Positions 34,933-43,781 of a stretch of 64,000 nt of DNA are shown piece by piece. This DNA comes from Rhizobium sp. BK399 (lineage in GTDB: Bacteria; Pseudomonadota; Alphaproteobacteria; Rhizobiales; Rhizobiaceae): contig NZ_JACIAH010000010.1 of the NCBI RefSeq assembly GCF_014194695.1, forward strand, positions 84,827 through 148,826, in the 5' to 3' direction. A program made the position numbers and the translations under genes. The notes beneath the pieces were generated by a model, which worked only from the letters and a program-made list of their open reading frames with translations, was not told where the DNA came from and did no database searches. The stretch's first letter is position 1, and the number at the start of each line of letters is the position of its first letter.

Positions 34933-36858
34933 TCATGATGCCAATCCCTGGCGGAGCGACACCAGGTCGACGACGACATCGAACGGACGGTAGTCCTGGA
35001 CGAGTTCGCTCAAGACCCGCCGCAAGCCGTCGGCATCTCCCTCCTCGGCGACCGAGCTCAATTGCTCCAGCTTCGGTGTCAGCGTCTTCCATGCGATGAA
35101 GCGCTCCCGCGCCCGCATGATCTTGGCGTGTGCCGTCGGCTGGGGATCGTCACCGATCAGCAGTTCCTCGTAGAGCTTTTCGCCCGGGCGCAGGCCGGTC
35201 GTCACAATGCTGATGTCGCCTGACGGATTCCGCTCATCCTGGAGGGTCAGGCCTGACAGTTCGACCATGCGCCTTGCGAGATCGATGATTTTGACCGGCT
35301 CGCCCATGTCGAGGACGAAGACATCGCCTCCCTTGGCCATGGTACCGGCCTGGATCACGAGTTCGGTCGCTTCCGGAATAGTCATGAAGAAGCGCGTGAT
35401 CTCGGGATGCGTCAGGGTAATCGGCCCGCCTTGCCTGATCTGCTGGCGAAACAGCGGAACGACCGAACCGGATGATCCGAGCACATTGCCAAAGCGGACC
35501 ATCGTCAGGATGGTCGACGCGCCCTCGGCTGCCAGTCCTTGGAGAGCCATTTCCGCAAGCCGTTTGGTAGCGCCCATGATGTTTGTCGGCCTGACAGCCT
35601 TGTCCGTGCTGATCAGGATAAATCGTTCGACACCTGCGTCGATCGCTGCCCTGGCAACCGTGACCGTGCCGAACACATTCGTCTTCACGCCCTCGACCGG
35701 GTTCTTCTCGACCAGCGGCACATGCTTGTAGGCTGCGGCGTGATAGACGATATCGGGCTTCCAGGTCGCCATGATCCTGCGAATGCGCTGTTCATCGGAC
35801 ACGCTGGCAAGAAGAGGCACGATCTGGACAGCGCCATCCGGATTCTCGTCCAGCAACTCGTTTTCGAGGGCGTAGAGACCATATTCGTTCTGGTCGAGAA
35901 CGAGGAGCGTGGCTGGCTTCAGCCTAGCGAGACCCCGGCACAGCTCGCTGCCGATCGAACCTGCCGCACCCGTCACCAGAACCACCCGGCCGCGAATGTT
36001 TCGCTCCAGGAGAGCCGCATCCGGCTTGACCGGTGTTCGGCCGAGCAGATCCTCGATATCCAGTTCCTGCAGGTCGGTGAATTCCGCTTGGCCGCCCGCA
36101 AGCGCGTTCAGATCCGGAACTGTGCGCACGGCAACGCGGGCTCCGCGAAGTTTCTCGAGAATTTCATTGCGGCGTGAGCGATCGATCTTCGGAAGAGCAA
36201 GCAGGATCGTGCGGACGTTCAGCCGCGAGCTGAGCTCCACGATCTTCTCGGGATCATAGACCATCGCACCGCCGATCAGGCTGCCGTGCAGGCTCCTGTC
36301 GTCGTCGAGATAGCCGACGACCTTGAAATCGGCGCTGCCGCTGAGCGCGCCGGCAACTTGCCTGCCGCCGGATCCGGCACCATAGATCAGCATGTTCGTC
36401 TGCTTGTTCTGCCGCAGGATCCGCTTGTAGGCCTCGCTGAAGAAATAGCGTGCCATGAACCGGGTCAGGCCAATAGCCAGCAACAGCAGCAGTGGCTGCA
36501 TGATCCCGATCGTGCGCGGTATCCCGGGAAAGCTGATGGCCGTGAACACGGCCATGAAGGCCAGGCCATAAATCGTGATCGCCTTGATGACAGTAATAAA
36601 GGCCGACCAGCCGAGAAAACGGAAGATCGCCCGGTAGAGACCCATTGTAATGAAGATCGGCAGGGCGATCACAAGCGATACGGGGATCGTCAGCAGTTGC
36701 AGGCCAGTAAGGGTCACCCAGTCGTTGAGACGAAAGCAGAAGGCAAGCCAGATCGTCAGGATGCACAGGCAGCAATCGACCAACACCGCCAATGCGCGCT
36801 TTGTTGGCCTGGGTAAGTCGAGAATGCTCTGGACGTATTTGTCGGAAACCGCCCGCAT
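34933..36858 (-). CDS. CapD/WbpM/FlaA1-type UDP-sugar 4,6-dehydratase
   Basis: 641 aa, the full-length membrane form. Four N-terminal helices (ALAVLVDCCLCILTIWLAFC, LLTIPVSLVIALPIFITMGL and others), then a CoA-binding-like domain (MLIYGAGSGGRQVAGALSG, VVGYLDDDRSLHGS), then the catalytic domain with VLVTGAAGSIGSELCRGL, STDKAVRPTNIMGATKRLAE (Met in place of the usual Tyr of YxxxK, normal for this class) and VTLTHP-like GGPITLTHPEITRFFM. It converts UDP-GlcNAc to a 4-keto-6-deoxy sugar, the route to QuiNAc, FucNAc or bacillosamine. It starts 5 bp after the polymerase stop. Confidence 0.93.
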   Translation of the reverse strand: MRAVSDKYVQSILDLPRPTKRALAVLVDCCLCILTIWLAFCFRLNDWVTLTGLQLLTIPVSLVIALPIFITMGLYRAIFRFLGWSAFITVIKAITIYGLAFMAVFTAISFPGIPRTIGIMQPLLLLLAIGLTRFMARYFFSEAYKRILRQNKQTNMLIYGAGSGGRQVAGALSGSADFKVVGYLDDDRSLHGSLIGGAMVYDPEKIVELSSRLNVRTILLALPKIDRSRRNEILEKLRGARVAVRTVPDLNALAGGQAEFTDLQELDIEDLLGRTPVKPDAALLERNIRGRVVLVTGAAGSIGSELCRGLARLKPATLLVLDQNEYGLYALENELLDENPDGAVQIVPLLASVSDEQRIRRIMATWKPDIVYHAAAYKHVPLVEKNPVEGVKTNVFGTVTVARAAIDAGVERFILISTDKAVRPTNIMGATKRLAEMALQGLAAEGASTILTMVRFGNVLGSSGSVVPLFRQQIRQGGPITLTHPEITRFFMTIPEATELVIQAGTMAKGGDVFVLDMGEPVKIIDLARRMVELSGLTLQDERNPSGDISIVTTGLRPGEKLYEELLIGDDPQPTAHAKIMRARERFIAWKTLTPKLEQLSSVAEEGDADGLRRVLSELVQDYRPFDVVVDLVSLRQGLAS

Positions 36859-36863
36859 CCGAT

Positions 36864-38228
36864 CTAGCCCCCGACCGGCTGCGGCATCGACGAGCCGCCA
36901 GAAAGCGAGGCCCCGTTACGTCGATCGGCAATGGAGGCCGAACGAAGCTTCATCGAGCAGGCAAAACATATGGCCCCGAAAAGCAGCGCGTAGGATTCTC
37001 CGATCGCAAGTCGGTTGTTGGAATTGCTGAGAATCGTGGTGGCAAAGTAGATCGCGAACGTCAGATGGCAGGCAAACGCGCTCCTGCTGACGATGCCGGC
37101 CGCGCAAGCCCGATAGACACGGTAAAGGCCTGAAAGGACGATCACCGCCAGAATGGCAAGACCAACGAAACCATAGCGGATGAGGATCTCGAGATATCCA
37201 TTGTGCATTAGCGTGTAGGTGACACCGCGGTACGGCGTGGTCTGCCAGATCGCCAGCCAACCATTGCCGCTGCCGAAGACCGGTGCGACAGATATGACGT
37301 CGATCGCGTTGGCCCAGAGCTGCAGTCGCTCATCCAGGGATGGCGGCGTATCCGGGGAAGCGATCGCGTCCTGCATGACGTGTTCGACGGAAACGCCGCT
37401 TTCTACCCGACTGGCGATACCCATGACGGACTCGAACGTGGCGGCTCCGAAATGCGCGACATTGCCACGAACCTCATAGGCGCCCCATGATAATACCAGG
37501 AGCCCGGCGATCGCGGCCAGCAAGACGGTCTTGCGCCTGAGGTAGAACAATGTTGTACCAAGCATAAGCCCAAGGGCTGGAAGCAGGGCAACCCATACTC
37601 CCTTGGACTTGGCACCATAGACGTTGAGGATCGCAAGTCCGATCACGGCCACGGCAATCGCCAAGACGATCGACTTGGTCCGCGCCGAGCTTCCGATTTC
37701 CCATTGGTGCAGGGCCCAGTAGAAGGCTCCGATGAAGAGAAAGCCACATCCGACCGCGCCGTGGATCGAATTATGGTGGAAGGCGGGTGAGATCCGCTCT
37801 CCGGAAAGCAGCATGGAGAAGGGTGTCGATATGATCAGCACGACCAGTACGGTGCAGAAGAATGCTAGGAGGATCGGCCTGACCAAGTGCCAGCTTGCAT
37901 TGAGCGCCATGCCCATCGCGGGAAAGAAGATCGCGAAGGCGTAGAGCCACTCGGACGCGCCCTTTTCATGGTCAACGATCAATCCGAAGAGAAACCTTAC
38001 CAACGCGAAAGCGCCCCAGGCGACGCAGAGGATCGCCAGCCAGTCGCCTGAATTGGCGCGGATGGGCGCCCTGCGATAGGCGAGGGTCAAGCCCAGGAGG
38101 AGAAGGGCAGCGTAGCGATAGAAATCACTTTCTATCACGGTCACCGACATCATTCCGAGCCAGAGAATGGCGAGAACGACGTCAAGGCCTGTCGACTTCA
38201 CCTGGGTGACGGATATGGGCATTGTCAT
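36864..38228 (-). CDS. O-antigen ligase/polymerase family membrane protein
   Basis: 454 aa with ~11 membrane helices. The family region includes GAKSKGVWVALLPALGLMLG, a periplasmic loop with PSLDERLQLWANAIDVISVA, PVFGSGNGWLAIWQTTPYRG and LMHNGYLEILIRYGFVGLA. It is either a Wzy-type polymerase of this block or a WaaL-type ligase; the sequence alone does not decide. It is the second such protein in the window (the other at 21232-22596). Its start overlaps the stop of the GT25 gene by 4 bp. Confidence 0.86.
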   Translation of the reverse strand: MTMPISVTQVKSTGLDVVLAILWLGMMSVTVIESDFYRYAALLLLGLTLAYRRAPIRANSGDWLAILCVAWGAFALVRFLFGLIVDHEKGASEWLYAFAIFFPAMGMALNASWHLVRPILLAFFCTVLVVLIISTPFSMLLSGERISPAFHHNSIHGAVGCGFLFIGAFYWALHQWEIGSSARTKSIVLAIAVAVIGLAILNVYGAKSKGVWVALLPALGLMLGTTLFYLRRKTVLLAAIAGLLVLSWGAYEVRGNVAHFGAATFESVMGIASRVESGVSVEHVMQDAIASPDTPPSLDERLQLWANAIDVISVAPVFGSGNGWLAIWQTTPYRGVTYTLMHNGYLEILIRYGFVGLAILAVIVLSGLYRVYRACAAGIVSRSAFACHLTFAIYFATTILSNSNNRLAIGESYALLFGAICFACSMKLRSASIADRRNGASLSGGSSMPQPVGG

Positions 38229-39004
38229 GATAGTGCATACCGTATTCGGCGCGCATACTCGAGCATACGAAGCAAATGCGTTCCGATCTTGCGGACGCCT
38301 CGCAACTTGACGGCACGGTATTCAGCCCTGTTGGCGATCTGGCTCACGGTGGAGCGCTCGGAGAGTTCAACGATATTGCGCCGGACGGTGTAGATGCTGA
38401 CGCCTGTCTTCCATCCGCGCTCGAGGGTCATGTCGTAGGGAAATTCGATGTCGTTGGCGCTTCGAAGCAGCTTTCGGGCGCCTTCGCGCGTAACAAGATA
38501 GCAGGCGGCGGAGCCCTGCGGGCCGTGCAGGCAACGCCCGATTTCGTCTCCGTACTCGGAGACAGCGACGGTGCGGCACCATTTTGACCTGTGATTGAGC
38601 AACTTGACCACCTCGGCGGACGGAACAGCCTGCAGGATCGCCGCCGCCCTCTGTGTGAAATCCTGCCGCAGTTCCACGTCATCTTCCATGATGATGGCGT
38701 TTTCGTAGTCACTCGAAAGAAAAGCCTGCAGTGCCCTCATGTGGGCACGATAACAGCCATATTCGCCGGGAAGCATCTGCCGCCCGTTCCGGCGCAGGAA
38801 CTTCTTCTCGTTGAAGCCGGATCTCTCCACGACAGGAATGGAGCGTCCATCGACGCCGGGGACGCGATCGATCTGAATGCCGGCCAAGGTTGCCTGCGAC
38901 GACACTTCCGCCCACCGATCGGAGGAGCCGTCCATGTTGATCACGTACGCACCGATCGACCGTTGCAAACGCCTCTGTCCTGTTGCCGTAGTCAGTTCCA
39001 GCAT
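38225..39004 (-). CDS. Family 25 glycosyltransferase (LPS/polysaccharide)
   Basis: 259 aa. The GT25 features are clear: GAYVINMDGSSDRWAEVSSQ, VPGVDGRSIP, LPGEYGCYRAHMRALQAFL and the metal motif NAIIMEDDVELRQDF, then GSAACYLVTREGARKLLRS. It transfers a hexose, often galactose, to a lipid-linked acceptor. It starts directly after the stop of the small ORF at 39005 and overlaps the next gene (ATGA), so the block is a tight minus-strand operon. Confidence 0.9.
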   Translation of the reverse strand: MLELTTATGQRRLQRSIGAYVINMDGSSDRWAEVSSQATLAGIQIDRVPGVDGRSIPVVERSGFNEKKFLRRNGRQMLPGEYGCYRAHMRALQAFLSSDYENAIIMEDDVELRQDFTQRAAAILQAVPSAEVVKLLNHRSKWCRTVAVSEYGDEIGRCLHGPQGSAACYLVTREGARKLLRSANDIEFPYDMTLERGWKTGVSIYTVRRNIVELSERSTVSQIANRAEYRAVKLRGVRKIGTHLLRMLEYARRIRYALS

Positions 39005-39268
39005 CTATTCCGCGTCTTTTTTGGCATGATGCACGATTGACGTATTCCGCGTTTCCGGGAAACCGAGACTCATCATCGTGTCGTCTGCCGTTGATGGCGC
39101 CGATCCATAGTATTTCCGACCATTCTTATCTACAACACCTTCTGCGTGTGTGTCCACAATTGTGACGGATCGTGCTCTGGCCGGCGTGGCAGGGATCGAG
39201 GAAACGTCGGCACCCGCGGCTGCAAGGCGCGCCGCAGTCTCTATCCTCGGATTGGCATGCCATTGCAA
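39005..39268 (-). CDS. Hypothetical protein upstream of and abutting the GT25 gene
   Basis: 87 codons from TTG 39268, or a shorter form from an internal start. The stop TAG (39007-39005) is immediately followed by the GT25 ATG, a junction that suits translational coupling. The product is soluble: SSIPATPARARSVTIVDTHA, EGVVDKNGRKYYGSA, FPETRNTSIVHHAKKDAE. No family is recognised. The ribosome binding site is weak. It may be a true small gene or an extended leader. Confidence 0.38.
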   Translation of the reverse strand: MQWHANPRIETAARLAAAGADVSSIPATPARARSVTIVDTHAEGVVDKNGRKYYGSAPSTADDTMMSLGFPETRNTSIVHHAKKDAE

Positions 39269-39444
39269 GCCCCGATACCATCGCCCTGTAAAGTTTTAGG
39301 GCCGCGCGATTAAACTGGCTTTTGTCCACATTGTCGGACCAGACATTTGCTGCTGTCTGTTTATCATCATCTGTCTTGCGCGCGTCTTCGCCTCTGCTAA
39401 GCATTCCATGTGAACCGAAAACGGAAACGAAAGAGACCGCACGC

Positions 39445-40218
39445 ATGTTCCTGAGCGATCGACAAACGGAAATAGTCGGGATGGCAAGGTCGGATGGACG
39501 CGTGTTCGTGGAGGAGCTCGCGGCACATTTCTCGGTAACCCCGCAAACGATTCGAAAGGATCTCAACGATCTCTGTGACGCACAGATCCTAACCCGTGTC
39601 CACGGCGGCGCGACGTTTCCGAGTGGCACCGAGAACGTGAAGTACGAAGCGAGGCGCCAGATTGCAGCGTCGGAAAAACAAGCCATCGGTATTGCCGCGG
39701 CCGGGCTCATTCCCAACAACGCCTCGCTTTTCATCAACATCGGGACGACAACAGAGGCGGTTGGCGAAGCGCTGACCAACCACCAGGAACTGATGGTGAT
39801 CACCAACAACATCAATGTTGCCAATCGGCTGCGACTGTTTCCGACCATCGAGGTCGTGATCGCTGGCGGTGTGGTGCGAGGGTCGGATGGCGGTATCGTT
39901 GGAGAGGCGGCGGTCGATTTCATTCGGCAATTCAAGGTTGACTATGCAGTCATCGGGACCTCGGCGATCGATGAGGACGGTGCCCTGCTTGACTACGACT
40001 TTCGCGAAGTGAAGGTCGCGCAGGCAATCATCGCCAATGCCCGCCACGTCATTCTTGTGGCTGATTCGACGAAATTCGAGCGCACGGCGCCGGTTCGAAT
40101 CGCTCAGCTACCGCAGGTGCATACCTTCATCACCGATCGTTGCGTCACCCCCTCTATTCGGCGTCTCTGTCAGGAAAATAGCGTGAAATTGATCGAGACA
40201 TCGGCAGCTGGTGCATAG
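39445..40218 (+). CDS. DeoR/GlpR-family transcriptional repressor
   Basis: 257 aa from ATG 39445 (MFLSDRQTEI); the frame is open upstream, but that part does not match the family. Helix-turn-helix: VFVEELAAHFSVTPQTIRKD, LTRVHGGA. The DeoRC sensor domain has SLFINIGTTTEAVGEAL, MVITNNINVANRL, IAGGVVRGSDGGIVGEAA and ILVADSTKFERTAPVRI. Closest in style to GlpR, which senses glycerol-3-phosphate. No glp or sugar gene is adjacent downstream; the next gene is a tRNA-editing enzyme. The target is therefore unknown. Confidence 0.9.
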   Translation: MFLSDRQTEIVGMARSDGRVFVEELAAHFSVTPQTIRKDLNDLCDAQILTRVHGGATFPSGTENVKYEARRQIAASEKQAIGIAAAGLIPNNASLFINIGTTTEAVGEALTNHQELMVITNNINVANRLRLFPTIEVVIAGGVVRGSDGGIVGEAAVDFIRQFKVDYAVIGTSAIDEDGALLDYDFREVKVAQAIIANARHVILVADSTKFERTAPVRIAQLPQVHTFITDRCVTPSIRRLCQENSVKLIETSAAGA

Positions 40219-40270
40219 AGACTGTCAAATCGGGGTTCATTTGCCGCAGATCCTGGGCTAGCCTCCCGTC

Positions 40271-40729
40271 ATGAGTCTAGAAACCGTCCGCGCGTTTTTC
40301 AGCGCCCACGCTCCCGATATAGAAATCATCGAAACGGCCGAGAGTTCATCAACCGTGGCGCTGGCGGCCGAGGCGCATGGGGTCGATCCGGCGCAGATTG
40401 CCAAGACGATCTGCCTGCGGGTGGGTGAAGAGACGATGCTCGTTGTGGCCGGCGGCCTGTCGAGGCTTGACAACAGAAAGGTCAAGGACCGGTTCGGCGC
40501 CAAGGGCCGGATGCTCGGCCCGGATGAAGTCATGGATGTGACGAGCCATCCGGTCGGTGGGGTCTGCCCGTTCGGGCTCCCGACAAGATTGCCGGTCTAC
40601 TGCGACATTTCACTCAGGCGATTTGACGTGGTCGTGCCGGCTGCAGGCTCAACCAATTCGGCCGTTCGAATTTCCACCGAACGCCTGGCAGACCTCACCG
40701 GCGCGACATGGGTGGATGTCTGCCAATAG
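40271..40729 (+). CDS. YbaK/EbsC-type aminoacyl-tRNA deacylase
   Basis: 152 aa. Fold features: TAESSSTVALAAEAHGVDPA, QIAKTICLRVGEETMLVVAG, KDRFGAKGRMLGPDEVMDVT and PVGGVCPFGLPTRLPVYCD. Enzymes of this group remove mischarged amino acids (for example Cys from tRNA-Pro) in trans. It stands as a single gene 53 bp after the DeoR gene. Confidence 0.9.
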   Translation: MSLETVRAFFSAHAPDIEIIETAESSSTVALAAEAHGVDPAQIAKTICLRVGEETMLVVAGGLSRLDNRKVKDRFGAKGRMLGPDEVMDVTSHPVGGVCPFGLPTRLPVYCDISLRRFDVVVPAAGSTNSAVRISTERLADLTGATWVDVCQ

Positions 40730-40819
40730 ACATTGAACCGGCCAAAAGCTTCAAACCGGCCGAGCAATCCCTATATATCCCCCTGACATCAGTTGGTCGT
40801 CACGACAGGAGAAGATTTG

Positions 40820-41821
40820 ATGCCCGGTGCCGTTTCGCGTTTTGCCAAGTTCGCGGCGATTGCCGTCCTGACAGGCACTACCGTTTTTGCCTCAATCGGG
40901 GATGCTGACGCGCGTCGCGCCGGCGGCTCTGGCTTTGGCAGCCGTGGCACCAGGACGTTCCAGGCGCCGCCGGTGACGAGGACTGCGCCGGCCCCGGCTG
41001 CTCCGATCGAGCGGTCGATGACGCCGCGCCCCCAGAACACTGCTCCCTATGCAGGCCAATCGCCCGTCAATACGCAGCGCCCTGGCCTGTTTAACGGCTT
41101 CGGCCGGTCGATGATCGGTGGCCTTGTCGCCGGCGGCCTTCTCGGCATGCTGCTCGGCCATGGCTTTGGCGGCGGCTTCGGCTTCCTCGGCATGTTGCTG
41201 CAGATCGTGCTGATCGGGATCGCGATTTCCTTTGCCATGCGCTTCTTTGCCAACCGGCGCCAGCCTGCCTATGGCCCGGCCGCGGGTCCGGCCCCTCATA
41301 GCCCCATCGCGGCTGGTGGCAACACCTCTTCGTTCCGCATTCCTTCGATCGGCACAGGCGCGGGCGACGGTGGCGGACAGACGAATTCGAAGCCTGGCGA
41401 CGAGGTCGGTCTTGGGCAGGGCGACCTTGATCGCTTCGAACAATTGCTGACGGAAATTCAGACGGCCTATGGGGCTGAAGACTATGCCACGTTGCGTCGA
41501 CTGACGACGCCCGAGGCGATGTCCTACCTTGCCGAGGAGCTTGGCGAGAACGCCACGAATGGCGTGCGCAACAAGGTCTCGAGTGTCAAGCTGCTGCAGG
41601 GTGATGTCGCCGAAGCCTGGCGCGAGGATGGCGCCGATTACGCAACGCTTGCGATGCGCTACTCCTCGATTGATTCGCTCGTCGAGCGGGGCAGCGGCAA
41701 GCTCGTCAGCGGCGATGACAGCCGCCCGACGGAGACGACCGAAATCTGGACATTCCTTCGCAAGGGCGCGGGAGAGTGGAAGCTCGCCGCGATCCAGGGC
41801 ACGGAGCAGCGTGCCGCCTGA
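40820..41821 (+). CDS. Tim44-domain protein, membrane associated
   Basis: 333 aa from ATG 40820 (AGGAGA seven bases upstream). A signal or membrane segment at residues ~8-28 (AAIAVLTGTTVFASIGDADA); a Gly/Ser/Pro-rich stretch; two hydrophobic glycine-rich helices (LVAGGLLGMLLGHGFGGGFG, FLGMLLQIVLIGIAISFAMR); and a C-terminal Tim44 domain (LTEIQTAYGAEDYATLRRLT, EAWREDGADYATLAMRYSS, ETTEIWTFLRKGAGEWKLAA). Bacterial Tim44-like proteins are poorly understood and may act in membrane biogenesis. It is convergent with the dnaJ-like gene. Confidence 0.9.
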   Translation: MPGAVSRFAKFAAIAVLTGTTVFASIGDADARRAGGSGFGSRGTRTFQAPPVTRTAPAPAAPIERSMTPRPQNTAPYAGQSPVNTQRPGLFNGFGRSMIGGLVAGGLLGMLLGHGFGGGFGFLGMLLQIVLIGIAISFAMRFFANRRQPAYGPAAGPAPHSPIAAGGNTSSFRIPSIGTGAGDGGGQTNSKPGDEVGLGQGDLDRFEQLLTEIQTAYGAEDYATLRRLTTPEAMSYLAEELGENATNGVRNKVSSVKLLQGDVAEAWREDGADYATLAMRYSSIDSLVERGSGKLVSGDDSRPTETTEIWTFLRKGAGEWKLAAIQGTEQRAA

Positions 41822-41853
41822 GGGACGAAGCCTCCCTGATCTTGTCTTGTTGG

Positions 41854-41872
41854 CCAGGGCGGCCCGCCCTGG
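41854..41872. terminator. Hairpin between convergent genes, possible terminator
   Basis: The near-perfect palindrome CCAGGGCGG-C-CCGCCCTGG lies midway between the Tim44 and DnaJ stops. There is no T-run on either strand, so it is only a possible transcription end. Confidence 0.35.
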
Positions 41873-41880
41873 TCTGGCCC

Positions 41881-42546
41881 TCAACCCTCCTGGGCTGCGG
41901 AGGGTACGACCCAGAGCGGCCGGTCCTCACGTTTGCGAATGGCTGGCGGTGACTGGTCCTCGACGGCAAGGCCATCCTCGAGCTCCTGGACGTCCACTTC
42001 GTAGCTGTAGTCGTAGATCATTTCGCAGGCGCGTTCGTTGGCCTTGATCTTGGCGTCCGTTTCGCTGATCGCGATCGCTATGGTTTTGATGCGGGCCCGG
42101 AGCATCGAGCCCAAAATGTCCGTTGACGGCCGCTTTTCCAACCGCTCAAGATGATGCTCGATGCGTTGGGAGTGACGTTCGAGTTCGCGCTTGCTGAAGC
42201 GCGCCTTGCGCATTTCCTCGGAAAGATCCGTGCGCATGCGTGTGAGCGGATCGAATGTCCCCGGCTCGCGCTCGTCGAGGGTCAGCTGGTTGACGAGTTT
42301 CTCGATGACCATCAGGGCCTGGAGGTCTACCGGGTCCGCAAGTTCCACGTCATAGCCGGTGTCGTCGAAGACCTTCCTGCGCACCGGGTCCTGCAGAAGC
42401 TCGTAGGCCTTCCGTACGCGGCTGAAAGCATCCGGGTCGCCGCCCGAGTCCGGATGGGTCGCTTTGGCGCGCCGGCGGTACGCAGCCTTCACCTGGTCGT
42501 CGGTCGCGTCGCGCCGTACACCAAGAATCTCATAAGGATTGGTCAC
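41881..42546 (-). CDS. DnaJ-domain protein
   Basis: 221 aa from GTG 42546, chosen because GGAGGGATA lies just upstream; the open frame extends 12 codons further. The J domain is at the N-terminus (NPYEILGVRRDATDDQVKAA) with the HPD motif in KATHPDSGGDPDAF, followed by a helical region (MIEKLVNQLTLDE-like) with a coiled-coil look and no Gly/Phe or Cys-rich part. It would stimulate DnaK ATPase for a specialised client. Confidence 0.88.
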   Translation of the reverse strand: MTNPYEILGVRRDATDDQVKAAYRRRAKATHPDSGGDPDAFSRVRKAYELLQDPVRRKVFDDTGYDVELADPVDLQALMVIEKLVNQLTLDEREPGTFDPLTRMRTDLSEEMRKARFSKRELERHSQRIEHHLERLEKRPSTDILGSMLRARIKTIAIAISETDAKIKANERACEMIYDYSYEVDVQELEDGLAVEDQSPPAIRKREDRPLWVVPSAAQEG

Positions 42547-42905
42547 TATCCCTCCGTTGTTGCTCGGACATTGCCGTGACATCCATGAAGGGCATTCATC
42601 CCTTGAGGCCTTCTTCTATCATCAGTGGGGCGGAGTTTGGACAAAAAGAATAAACAAAATCGCTTATCCCGATAAAGCAGGCCCGACCGACGCGCATCTG
42701 GTGAATAGCCCCCAGGCCGATGGCCGCCTCGCGAAAACATAGGCAGCGGGACCATTTGCGGTCGGACGGCGAATTAAAGCATGCTCGAGCCCGATGTTAA
42801 TCGTTATAATGGCGCGGTCCGCGTTGACGCTGTCTGTCAAATCGAGTTTTATCCGCCACCATTTGCCGGACCGCTCTCGCGACAGGCAAATCTGGAGGAG
42901 GTTAC
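42547..42905. other. Promoter region between dnaJ-like and panC genes
   Basis: About 360 bases between two divergent genes. Short ORFs inside have no ribosome binding site. No clear operator was recognised, apart from the panC ribosome binding site GGAGGAGG at 42894-42901. Confidence 0.45.
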
Positions 42906-43781
42906 ATGCGCACTATCCGCACGATCGCAGAGCTGCGGCAATTCCTGCACGGGCATCGACGTGAGGGGCGTTCGATCGGTCTTGTTCCCACGATGGGCTA
43001 CCTGCATGTCGGGCACATGGAACTGGTCGCGCGTGCGCGCGGTGACAATGCGGTGAGCGTCGTTTCGATATTCGTGAACCCCTTGCAGTTTGGCGCGAAC
43101 GAGGACCTTGCCAAGTATCCCCGCGATCTGGCGCGTGATTCCAACATGCTCGAAAAAGCCGGTGTCGACGTCCTTTTCGCCCCGGAGGTCAGCGACATGT
43201 ATCCGCGGGAGATGCTTGCCGTCGTCGATGTTCCGCGGCTTGGAAGCGTGTTGGAGGGAGAGGTCAGGCCGGGACACTTTGCCGGTGTGGCGACTGTCGT
43301 GACCAAGCTTCTCAACATCGTACAGCCCGATCGAGCCTATTTCGGGGAGAAGGATTACCAGCAGGTGGCGCTGATCAGGCGCATGGTCGAGGATCTTGCC
43401 CAGCCGGTTGAGGTCGTTGCCGTTCCGACCGTGCGGGAAGCCGATGGTCTCGCCTGCTCGTCGCGCAATGTCTATCTCGACGAGAAGCAACGGGCCGCGG
43501 CCGTGATCGTGCCGAGGGCGCTTCAGGAAGCCGAAAGGCTTTACGCGGGCGGCTGTGACAGTGCCGACGAGATGGAGAGGCTTTTGAAAGCATTCATCGC
43601 TGCCGAACCGCTTGCTACGCCGGAGGTGGTCGCCGTTCGCCACCCCGAGACGCTCGAACCATTGCCGTCTTTGCAGTCTGCGCCTGCGCTCGTCGCACTC
43701 TTCGTGCGCGTTGGAACGACGCGTCTGCTTGATAACCGCGTCATCGGGGTTAGCCCGACCCAGCATTCGAGGGCAGCATAG
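42906..43781 (+). CDS. panC: Pantothenate synthetase
   Basis: 291 aa. It joins pantoate and beta-alanine with ATP to make pantothenate (vitamin B5). Motifs: LVPTMGYLHVGHMELVARAR (nucleotidyl-transferase HxGH), VVSIFVNPLQFGANEDL, YPRDLARD, FGEKDYQQVALIRRMVEDL and SSRNVYLDEKQR. GGAGGAGGTTAC precedes the ATG. The stop TAG shares its last base with the GTG start of panB, so the two are co-translated. The order panC then panB is common in rhizobia. Confidence 0.97.
   Translation: MRTIRTIAELRQFLHGHRREGRSIGLVPTMGYLHVGHMELVARARGDNAVSVVSIFVNPLQFGANEDLAKYPRDLARDSNMLEKAGVDVLFAPEVSDMYPREMLAVVDVPRLGSVLEGEVRPGHFAGVATVVTKLLNIVQPDRAYFGEKDYQQVALIRRMVEDLAQPVEVVAVPTVREADGLACSSRNVYLDEKQRAAAVIVPRALQEAERLYAGGCDSADEMERLLKAFIAAEPLATPEVVAVRHPETLEPLPSLQSAPALVALFVRVGTTRLLDNRVIGVSPTQHSRAA

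Noticed and set aside
41854..41872. Strong bidirectional terminator
   Set aside because: The stem is perfect but no T-run follows on either strand; kept only as a low-confidence feature.
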